This document shows positions 42,545 to 48,416 of a DNA stretch of 48,416 bases, piece after piece; the stretch's first letter is position 1, and each line of letters opens with the position of its first letter. The stretch lies in NCBI RefSeq assembly GCF_004022425.1, contig NZ_RBZY01000029.1:1-48416 (forward strand), read 5' to 3'. The translations under genes were made by a program, and so were the position numbers. This DNA is from Microbacterium enclense. GTDB lineage: Bacteria; Actinomycetota; Actinomycetes; Actinomycetales; Microbacteriaceae. The notes under the pieces were generated by a model. The model saw only the letters and a list, made by a program, of their open reading frames with translations. It was not told where the DNA came from and did not search any database.

Positions 42545-43906
42545 ATGAGTGACTACGCCGTCGTCAACCCCGCCACGGGGGAGACCCTCGCCGAATACGA
42601 CACCCTGTCCGACGCGGGTGTCGAGGCCGCCCTCGCCGCCGCTCACGACGGTTTCCGTGCGTGGTCGCGGACCGCGCCCGAGCAGCGCGCCGCGGCCCTG
42701 CGCCGGGTGGCGGAGCTGCACCGCGAGCGCCGCGACGACCTCGCCGCGATCATCGTGCGCGAGATGGGCAAGCCCCTGGAGGCCGCCCTCGGCGAGGTCG
42801 ATTTCGCCGCCGACATCACGGAGTACTACGCCGACAACATCGAGCGGATCACCGGGGACACCCCGATCGACATCCTCGGCGAAGGCACCGCCGTGATCCG
42901 CCGCTCGGCCCTCGGTCCGCTGCTGGGCATCATGCCGTGGAACTTCCCGTACTACCAGGTCGCCCGCTTCGCCGCCCCGAACCTGGCGGTGGGCAACAGC
43001 ATCCTGCTCAAGCACGCGCCGCAGTGCCCCGAGTCCGCCGAGGCCCTGCAGCTGATCTACCGCGACGCGGGGCTGCCCGAGGGCGCGTACGTCAACGTCC
43101 GCGTCACGAACGACCAGGCGGCCACGATCATCGCCGACCCGCGCGTGCAGGGCGTCTCGGTCACGGGCTCGGAGCGCGCCGGTGCGGCGGTCGCCGAGAT
43201 CGCCGGCCGCAACCTCAAGAAGGTGGCCCTGGAGCTGGGTGGATCCGATCCCTTCATCCTGCTCTCCACCGACGACCTCGACGCCGCCGTGCAGGCGGCG
43301 GTGGACGCGCGCCTCGACAACAACGGGCAGTCCTGCAACGGTGCCAAGCGGTTCCTCGTCGTCGACGAACTGTACGACGCGTTCCTCGCGAAGTTCAGCG
43401 CAGCGCTCGGCGAGGCGAAGGTCGGCGACCCCTTCGCCGACGACACCGTGCTCGGGCCCCTGTCGTCCCTGACCGCCGCTGAGCGCCTCGACGATCAGGT
43501 GCAGCGCGCCGTGGCCCAGGGCGCGACGCTGGAGGTCGGCGGAACCCGCGACGGGGCGTTCTACCCCGGCACCGTGCTGACCGGCGTCACCAGTGACATG
43601 GACGCCTACCGCGAGGAGTTCTTCGGCCCGGTCGCGACGGTCTACCGCGTGTCGGGAGAGGACGAGGCGGTCGCGATCGCCAACGACACGGGCTTCGGTC
43701 TCGGCTCCTACGTCTTCACGACGGATGCCGCGCAGGCCGAGCGCATCGCCGACCGCATCGAGGCAGGCATGGTCTACGTCAACCTCGTGCTCGCCGATTC
43801 GCCCGAGCTGCCGTTCGGCGGCGTGAAGCGCAGCGGCACCGGGCGCGAGCTCGGGCTTCTCGCGGCAGACGAGTTCGTGAACAAGAAGCTGATCCGCACG
43901 GCCTGA
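42545..43906 (+). CDS. NAD(P)-dependent succinate-semialdehyde/aminobutyraldehyde dehydrogenase
   Basis: A 453-residue aldehyde dehydrogenase. The general base is in LELGGSDPF (Glu230) and the nucleophile in [11 protein letters not shown] (Cys264). [14 protein letters not shown] and the C-terminal [15 protein letters not shown] are typical of the succinate-semialdehyde dehydrogenase group. The length and short N-terminus fit GabD2-like enzymes. I chose ATG 42545, preceded by GGGAG; a TTG 36 bases upstream is weaker. It would oxidise succinic semialdehyde from GabT, and possibly the aldehyde made by the amine oxidase. Confidence 0.92.
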   Translation: MSDYAVVNPATGETLAEYDTLSDAGVEAALAAAHDGFRAWSRTAPEQRAAALRRVAELHRERRDDLAAIIVREMGKPLEAALGEVDFAADITEYYADNIERITGDTPIDILGEGTAVIRRSALGPLLGIMPWNFPYYQVARFAAPNLAVGNSILLKHAPQCPESAEALQLIYRDAGLPEGAYVNVRVTNDQAATIIADPRVQGVSVTGSERAGAAVAEIAGRNLKKVALELGGSDPFILLSTDDLDAAVQAAVDARLDNNGQSCNGAKRFLVVDELYDAFLAKFSAALGEAKVGDPFADDTVLGPLSSLTAAERLDDQVQRAVAQGATLEVGGTRDGAFYPGTVLTGVTSDMDAYREEFFGPVATVYRVSGEDEAVAIANDTGFGLGSYVFTTDAAQAERIADRIEAGMVYVNLVLADSPELPFGGVKRSGTGRELGLLAADEFVNKKLIRTA

Positions 43907-43914
43907 GACCCGCG

Positions 43915-43950
43915 ATGTCCCCCGGCGCGGTTCGCCACGTCGGGGGACAT
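43915..43950 (+). terminator. Hairpin after the aldehyde dehydrogenase gene
   Basis: ATGTCCCCCG (43915-43924) pairs perfectly with CGGGGGACAT (43941-43950). It ends the catabolic operon just before the tRNA promoter. No U-tract. Confidence 0.65.
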
Positions 43951-43954
43951 GGCA

Positions 43955-43960
43955 TAGACT
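43955..43960 (+). promoter_or_regulatory. Probable -10 box for tRNA-Trp-secE-nusG
   Basis: TAGACT, 121 bases before the mature tRNA. The hairpin before it and the absence of another promoter nearby favour it. The transcript would carry a 5' leader removed by RNase P. Confidence 0.45.
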
Positions 43961-44081
43961 GGGGAGTGCAGTCGAAATCTGCATTCTTTCGCCGTGCCCC
44001 GCGCACAGGCGGCATCCCTCCCCGAGAGATTCCTGGCGAAAGCATGTCGGTTTCGCATCCCGGGCCCTCCCAGGGGGCCTT

Positions 44082-44154
<73 letters not shown>

Positions 44155-44198
44155 CGCACAGCACACGCTGGCAACCGAGAAGCGACCTAGGTGGTTCG

Positions 44199-44465
44199 AT
44201 GACGCAGGACGAGGCGAAGGGCGAGATCGTCGCAGAACGCGGCGCGCCCCGTGAGAAGAAGCTGAACTTCTTCGCGCGGATCGCTCTTTTCATCCGTCAG
44301 GTCATTGCGGAACTCCGCAAGGTCGTCACGCCGACGCGGCAGGAACTGCTCAAGTTCACCGCCGTGGTCCTCGGATTCGTCGTCGTGATGATGGCGCTCG
44401 TGTACGGCCTCGACGTGTTGTTCGTGTGGCTGACGAGCGCCGTGTTCGGCATCCCCGGCGCCTGA
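44199..44465 (+). CDS. secE: Preprotein translocase subunit SecE
   Basis: An 88-residue membrane protein that stabilises SecY in the translocon. The conserved segment [22 protein letters not shown] precedes the single transmembrane helix (about residues 46-72, [21 protein letters not shown] is its start). I chose ATG 44199, since the longer frame runs back through the tRNA. It lies between tRNA-Trp and nusG, the standard arrangement. Confidence 0.96.
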   Translation: MTQDEAKGEIVAERGAPREKKLNFFARIALFIRQVIAELRKVVTPTRQELLKFTAVVLGFVVVMMALVYGLDVLFVWLTSAVFGIPGA

Positions 44466-44538
44466 CCGTCGCCGGAACCGGCGCTTCGGCGGACGCGCGG
44501 CCCCCACGAGCGGCCGCCTAGAACGGAAGAGATCACCA

Positions 44539-45669
44539 GTGTCTGAAAGATATGTCGACGACGCCGATTGGGCGCCCACGGCCGAGCAGTCCAGCGAGGA
44601 CGACGAAGCCCAGGAGGGTGGCGTCCTGGCCTCCCAGGAGCGCGCCTCCGACGCGGCCGAGCACACGGCCATCCACATCGTCGACGACGAGAACGACGAC
44701 ACCGCCGACGACCTCGGCGACATCGACATCACCGACCCGGAGGCGGACGCCATCGTGAACGACGCGCTCGAGATCGACGAGGCCAGCGAGGCCGAAGCCG
44801 CCGCCGAGGTGCTCAACGACTCGCTCGCGGAAGAAGCGGAAGAAGAGGCCGCGGAAGCCGCCGACGAGGTCACCCCCTACGACGGTCCCGACATCAACGG
44901 CGAGCCCGACGCACCCGTGCTCGACGAGGACTTCGTCGACGAGGTTGCCGGTGCCGAGAGCGTCGTCGACGAGGTCGAGGCATCCATCTCTCCCGCCGAT
45001 GCCGCTGAGGCACCCGTCGATGAGGATGCCGCCGACGACGAGGACCTCGACCCGTACGAGGCGTTCCGTTCCGAGCTGCGGTCGCTCCCCGGCAAGTGGT
45101 ACGTCATCCACTCGTACGCCGGGTTCGAGCGCAAGGTGAAGGCCAACATCGAGCAGCGCAAGTCGACGCTCGAGGTCGAGGACGACATCTACCAGGTCGA
45201 GGTCCCCATGGAGGACGTCGTCGAGATCAAGAACGGCCAGCGCAAGATGGTCACGCGCGTGCGCATCCCCGGGTACGTGCTGGTTCGCATGGACCTCAAC
45301 GAGGACACCTGGTCGGTCGTGCGCCACACCCCGGGTGTCACCGGCTTCGTGGGCAACGCCCACAACCCCACGCCGCTGCGCTTCGACGAGGCGTTCAACA
45401 TGCTGAAGAGCCTCGTCGAGGTCAAGGAATCCGCCCCGGCCAAGGGCGGCGCCGCCAAGGGTGCTCCCGTCGCCCAGCGCGTCATCCCCGCCGAGGTCGA
45501 CTTCGAGGCCGGCGAGACCATCACGATCAAGGAGGGTTCGTTCGCGGGCCTGCCCGGAACGATCAGCGAGATCAAGCCCGAGAGCGGCAAGCTCACGGTG
45601 CTGGTGTCGCTCTTCGAGCGCGAGACCCCCGTCGAGCTGTCGTTCGACCAGGTCACCAAGATGCTCTGA
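44539..45669 (+). CDS. nusG: Transcription termination/antitermination factor NusG with long acidic extension
   Basis: A 376-residue protein. Residues 1-185 are a low-complexity acidic stretch rich in Asp, Glu and Ala (for example [20 protein letters not shown]). The NGN domain starts at [20 protein letters not shown] (about 183-202) and contains [15 protein letters not shown]. The KOW domain is near 320-376 ([20 protein letters not shown]). E. coli NusG is about 180 residues; actinobacterial ones are longer, and this extension is at the long end. GTG 44539 has GGAAGAG upstream. Confidence 0.96.
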   Translation: MSERYVDDADWAPTAEQSSEDDEAQEGGVLASQERASDAAEHTAIHIVDDENDDTADDLGDIDITDPEADAIVNDALEIDEASEAEAAAEVLNDSLAEEAEEEAAEAADEVTPYDGPDINGEPDAPVLDEDFVDEVAGAESVVDEVEASISPADAAEAPVDEDAADDEDLDPYEAFRSELRSLPGKWYVIHSYAGFERKVKANIEQRKSTLEVEDDIYQVEVPMEDVVEIKNGQRKMVTRVRIPGYVLVRMDLNEDTWSVVRHTPGVTGFVGNAHNPTPLRFDEAFNMLKSLVEVKESAPAKGGAAKGAPVAQRVIPAEVDFEAGETITIKEGSFAGLPGTISEIKPESGKLTVLVSLFERETPVELSFDQVTKML

Positions 45670-45688
45670 CGCCCCGCGCGTCTGTGCG

Positions 45689-45721
45689 AACGCCCCGCCC
45701 GGCCTGTGCCGGCGGGGCGTT
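45689..45721 (+). terminator. Terminator after nusG
   Basis: AACGCCCCGCC pairs perfectly with GGCGGGGCGTT around a 11-base loop, 20 bases after the stop. It ends the secE-nusG transcript. Confidence 0.7.
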
Positions 45722-45749
45722 CACCGTTTGGGGCGCCGACGCCTGGCGT

Positions 45750-45816
45750 CGATAAACGCTGATCCTCCCCAGAAACGCTGCCTTGCAGCGAGTCTCGCGA
45801 GGATCAGCGTTTATCG
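45750..45816. repeat. 67-nt palindromic element, family A, copy 2
   Basis: Left arm starts CGATAAACGCTGATCCTC, right arm ends GAGGATCAGCGTTTATCG, with GCTGC/GCAGC closing the inner stem. The outer 18 bases pair perfectly. Its right arm contains the stop codon of the following leftward gene. Confidence 0.85.
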
Positions 45817-46787
45817 AGGGGGGAGGGAGGCATGGAACGGGGATTGCGTGCCAACGCAGCAAGATTGATCGGGTCGGGGGCGTTGGTGGGGGAGAGACCT
45901 GCGGCGGTGAGGGAGTCGCGGAGGCCGGTGACGCTCATCGTCGCGGCGTAATCCCATCGGGCGATTCTCCAGCCCGCTCGTCGCAGCGCGTCTTCGCGCC
46001 GCTTCTCGTCGCGCACCGCGTGAGCCGACCCGGCCGGGTCCTCGGCCCGGTACTTCACCCACCCGTCGGACTCGCCGATCACGCGTTGGTCGGGCCAGCA
46101 GAAGTCGGAACGGTAGAGCCGCCCCTCAACCCGGTGCTCATGCTGCAATTCCGGTGTGGGGAAGCCGCACCATTCGATGACGGCCCGGCTCAAGGATTCC
46201 CCGACTGACTCTGCGAAGGCCGTGGCACGCGACAGAGACCACTCCGCTCGGCGTCGACCACGCGGGTTCCGTTGGCGCTCGAGAAGTGCGTGCAACTCCG
46301 CCTTCGTGACGCCGAGCGCGCGTACCGCGGCGTCTACGACCGCTAGACCGAAGGCGGGAGGCAAGGCTCGCGCGAGGTCGACCACGGTGTCGGCGACCGT
46401 CGTGAGGTGGATGCCGTTGGCATCCTGTGACCGTCGAGCGTCTGCGCTCGTGTGCACGCGCACGTCGCCGTATGCCAGGGACCGCGAACGTCTTCCGTCG
46501 AAGACGTGCAGGTGTCGGGGGTGGCCGAAGAGTGGGAGGCCCATCAGGGCTGCCGCTGACTCGTGAGAGAACACAGCGTCCGGTCGGACCAAATGGAAAG
46601 CGTGGATCCGGAGGAGATAGCGGTCCCACTCCGAGAGGTCGCTCCAGAGATTCCGCGGCGTGTAGATCCCCGGGCGAACGCGGTGGAGCTCGGCATCCAT
46701 CGACGGATGAGCCCCGAGAAGTAGGGCGCTGCCGGCCGCGATCAGCGGTGCAGGTGCTCCGCGGAGCGGTAGGGCGCTGGCGTTCAT
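45804..46787 (-). CDS. AbiEi-like/DUF559-type solo protein
   Basis: A 327-residue protein of the same design as the gene at 27882-28700: N-terminal [14 protein letters not shown] region, a central [17 protein letters not shown] and [15 protein letters not shown] as in AbiEi-type antitoxins, and a C-terminal PD-(D/E)xK-like core (Asp228, Glu239, Asp241 in [16 protein letters not shown]). It has no adjacent partner gene. The last three residues and the stop (DKR, stop) are read from the arm of a family A palindrome. ATG 46787 has GGGAGG directly before it, which is too close, so the start is uncertain. Confidence 0.72.
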   Translation of the reverse strand: MNASALPLRGAPAPLIAAGSALLLGAHPSMDAELHRVRPGIYTPRNLWSDLSEWDRYLLRIHAFHLVRPDAVFSHESAAALMGLPLFGHPRHLHVFDGRRSRSLAYGDVRVHTSADARRSQDANGIHLTTVADTVVDLARALPPAFGLAVVDAAVRALGVTKAELHALLERQRNPRGRRRAEWSLSRATAFAESVGESLSRAVIEWCGFPTPELQHEHRVEGRLYRSDFCWPDQRVIGESDGWVKYRAEDPAGSAHAVRDEKRREDALRRAGWRIARWDYAATMSVTGLRDSLTAAGLSPTNAPDPINLAALARNPRSMPPSPLDKR

Positions 46788-46854
46788 CCTCCCGAGCGTG
46801 CCAGGGCCGGGCACGTTGGTTCGCCGCCTGTGGACAACGCGGCGTTACCGTCCG

Positions 46855-46921
46855 CGATAAACGCCGATCCTCTCGAGACACTCCGCGTCGCAGCGTGTCT
46901 CGGGAGAATCGGCGTTTATCG
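46855..46921. repeat. 67-nt palindromic element, family A, copy 3
   Basis: Left arm starts CGATAAACGCCGATCCTC, right arm ends GAGAATCGGCGTTTATCG; inner GAGACAC and GTGTCTC pair too. Exactly the same length as copies 1 and 2. Confidence 0.85.
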
Positions 46922-46984
46922 CAAACAGGCGGCAGACGCGGGGCGGGGAGGGGAGGGCGGACACCGGGATGCCGGGACATCGCG

Positions 46985-46990
46985 TATGAT
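46985..46990 (+). promoter_or_regulatory. Probable -10 box for rplK-rplA
   Basis: TATGAT, the best -10 match in the intergenic region, 104 bases before the rplK ATG. No clear -35 is visible. Confidence 0.5.
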
Positions 46991-47094
46991 GGGGAGGTTG
47001 CTCGTGCATCGTGCGAGCGCGACCGCTGTCCGGAACGGCCGGATGTGCGGGAGAGAGGGAGCCGCGAGGCCCCCGCTCGAGAGAGGAAAAGGAT

Positions 47095-47526
47095 ATGGCA
47101 CCCAAGAAGAAGGTGACCGGCCTGATCAAGCTCCAGATCAAGGCGGGTGCGGCCAACCCCGCGCCGCCGATCGGTCCGGCGCTCGGTCAGCACGGCGTCA
47201 ACATCATGGAGTTCTGCAAGGCGTACAACGCGGCGACCGAAGCCCAGCGTGGCAACGTCATCCCCGTCGAGATCACCGTCTACGAGGACCGCAGCTTCAC
47301 GTTCATCCTGAAGACGCCCCCCGCCGCGGAGCTCATCAAGAAGGCCGCCGGTCTCGCCAAGGGCTCGTCGACGCCCCACACGGTCAAGGTGGGCAAGCTC
47401 ACCAAGGACCAGGTTCGCGAGATCGCAACGACCAAGCAGCCCGACCTGAACGCGAACGACATCGAGGCCGCGGCCAAGATCATCGCCGGCACCGCCCGTT
47501 CCATGGGCATCACGGTCGAGGACTGA
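47095..47526 (+). CDS. rplK: 50S ribosomal protein L11
   Basis: A 143-residue ribosomal protein. [20 protein letters not shown] and [20 protein letters not shown] are the conserved N-terminal domain; the C-terminal domain binds 23S rRNA at the GTPase centre ([14 protein letters not shown], then MGITVED). ATG 47095 has GAGAGGAAAAGG in front. It is cotranscribed with rplA, 11 bases downstream, and follows nusG after one inserted leftward gene. Confidence 0.98.
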   Translation: MAPKKKVTGLIKLQIKAGAANPAPPIGPALGQHGVNIMEFCKAYNAATEAQRGNVIPVEITVYEDRSFTFILKTPPAAELIKKAAGLAKGSSTPHTVKVGKLTKDQVREIATTKQPDLNANDIEAAAKIIAGTARSMGITVED

Positions 47527-47537
47527 GGGAGATAATC

Positions 47538-48230
47538 ATGGCTACCAAGTCCAAGGCATACCGGGCCGCCGCCGAGAAGGTCGCGCCCGACACGTTCTAC
47601 ACCCCGACCGAGGCCGTCGCCCTCGCGAAGGAGACCGGCTCCGCGAAGTTCGACTCGACCGTCGAGGTCGCGCTGAAGCTCTCCGTCGACCCGCGCAAGG
47701 CCGACCAGATGGTCCGCGGCACGGTCATCCTGCCCCACGGCACGGGTAAGACCGCGCGCGTCATCGTCTTCGCCAACGGCCCCGCGGCCGAGGCCGCCCT
47801 GGCCGCCGGTGCCGACGAGGTCGGCGGCGCCGAGCTCATCGAGAAGGTCGCCGGCGGATACACCGCGTTCGACGCGGCCGTCGCCACGCCCGAGCTCATG
47901 GGCCAGGTCGGTCGCCTCGGTAAGGTCCTCGGACCCCGCGGCCTCATGCCGAACCCCAAGACCGGCACCGTGACCCCCAACCCGGCCAAGGCCGTCGAGG
48001 AGATCAAGGGCGGAAAGATCGAGTTCCGCGTCGACAAGCACGCCAACGTGCACTTCGTCGTCGGCAAGGCCTCGTTCTCGGCCGAGCAGCTCGACGAGAA
48101 CCTGAAGGCCGCGCTCGAGGAGATCGTCCGCCTCAAGCCGTCCAGCTCGAAGGGCCGTTACATCCAGAAGGGCGCCGTCTCGACCACGTTCGGTCCCGGC
48201 ATCCCGCTGGACGTCAACGCCATCGTCTGA
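47538..48230 (+). CDS. rplA: 50S ribosomal protein L1
   Basis: A 230-residue ribosomal protein of the L1 stalk. Typical segments are [60 protein letters not shown] and [21 protein letters not shown]1 represses its own operon in many bacteria by binding the leader. GAGGGAGA precedes ATG 47538. A terminator follows. Confidence 0.98.
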   Translation: MATKSKAYRAAAEKVAPDTFYTPTEAVALAKETGSAKFDSTVEVALKLSVDPRKADQMVRGTVILPHGTGKTARVIVFANGPAAEAALAAGADEVGGAELIEKVAGGYTAFDAAVATPELMGQVGRLGKVLGPRGLMPNPKTGTVTPNPAKAVEEIKGGKIEFRVDKHANVHFVVGKASFSAEQLDENLKAALEEIVRLKPSSSKGRYIQKGAVSTTFGPGIPLDVNAIV

Positions 48231-48234
48231 CGCA

Positions 48235-48276
48235 CCCCGCCGAAAGCCCCGTCGCGCCTCGTGCCGGCGGGGTTTT
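48235..48276 (+). terminator. Terminator after rplA
   Basis: CCCCGCCG pairs with CGGCGGGG, followed by TTTT. It ends the rplK-rplA transcript. Confidence 0.75.
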
Positions 48277-48338
48277 CGCGTGCAGCCGCGCCCGCGCTCA
48301 CATCACGCGGGCTCACGCCCCCGGGTGCACGGACGTGC

Positions 48339-48380
48339 AACACGGCGTCATCCGGGAAGAGTGCCGCCCGGATCCGTGTT
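48339..48380. other. Bulged hairpin at the right end of the window
   Basis: AACACGG and ATCCGGG on the left, with CGTC bulged between them, pair perfectly with CCCGGAT and CCGTGTT on the right, 14 bp in all. No gene is seen from 48231 to the end. It could be part of an L10 leader if rplJ follows, which the window does not show. Confidence 0.5.
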
Positions 48381-48416
48381 CAGCTGGAGGGCGCGCACCG
48401 CGCCTCGCCCCCCCCC

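Larger units (their letters stand above)
46788..47094. other. Divergent intergenic region upstream of rplK
   Basis: It contains family A palindrome copy 3, then a G-rich stretch and the rplK promoter. No gene is supported. The 100-base rplK leader is purine-rich near its end and may hold the L1 control site, but I could not delimit it. Confidence 0.6.

Noticed and set aside
48408..48416. Run of nine C at the window end
   Set aside because: Probably a homopolymer or contig edge; too short to interpret.

Overview
The window is a chromosomal segment of a high-GC actinobacterium, most likely Microbacteriaceae and probably Microbacterium or a close relative. The evidence is the base composition, the dominance of G/C-ending codons, leaderless-type promoters, NusG with a long acidic N-terminus, and the gene neighbourhood hadA-hadB-murB-aspC plus trpT-secE-nusG-rplK-rplA. 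There is no phage, integrase, insertion sequence, CRISPR array or rRNA.

Layout. 1-4736: the end of a glycan-degradation locus (GH38 alpha-mannosidase cut by the left edge, GH36 alpha-galactosidase). 4777-8185: a SDR epimerase/dehydratase, then a coupled stress module (ECF sigma factor, an anti-sigma-like/Asp23 fusion, a small Asp23-like protein), then an NmrA-type oxidoreductase. 8226-10900: methionine importer MetI-MetN-MetQ. 11055-13315: cysteine/methionine interconversion (CBS-type enzyme and cystathionine gamma-lyase/synthase) behind a tiny Cys-containing leader peptide. 13467-15229: an F420-dependent-type NADP reductase and a TSUP permease behind an orphan terminator. 15263-18754: hadA-hadB-murB and convergent aspC.

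18819-43906 lies between aspC and trpT, which are neighbours in other actinobacteria, and looks like a block of about 25 kb of accessory metabolism. It holds a small membrane protein, a divergent ClC channel, the glyoxylate shunt (aceA-aceB) with divergent RamB-type regulator, a secreted PF10091/GH144-like hydrolase with a TetR regulator, a sugar ABC importer with GH3 and LacI, and a putrescine/GABA catabolic cluster (PucR, gabT, amine oxidase, Usp, APC permease, aldehyde dehydrogenase). 44082-48230 returns to the core: tRNA-Trp, secE, nusG, an AbiEi/DUF559-like solo gene, rplK and rplA.

Two families of dispersed intergenic palindromes run through the window: three copies of a 67-nt element beginning and ending in CGATAAACG/CGTTTATCG, and seven copies of a roughly 80-nt element with GTGCGGAGTT/AACTCCGC outer arms and GACACGCCG/CGGCGTGTC inner arms. 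These, the cysteine leader, the sigma/Asp23 module and the structured leader before the TSUP gene are the least explained parts. Functions are assigned from motifs and family knowledge read by eye; no search was run.
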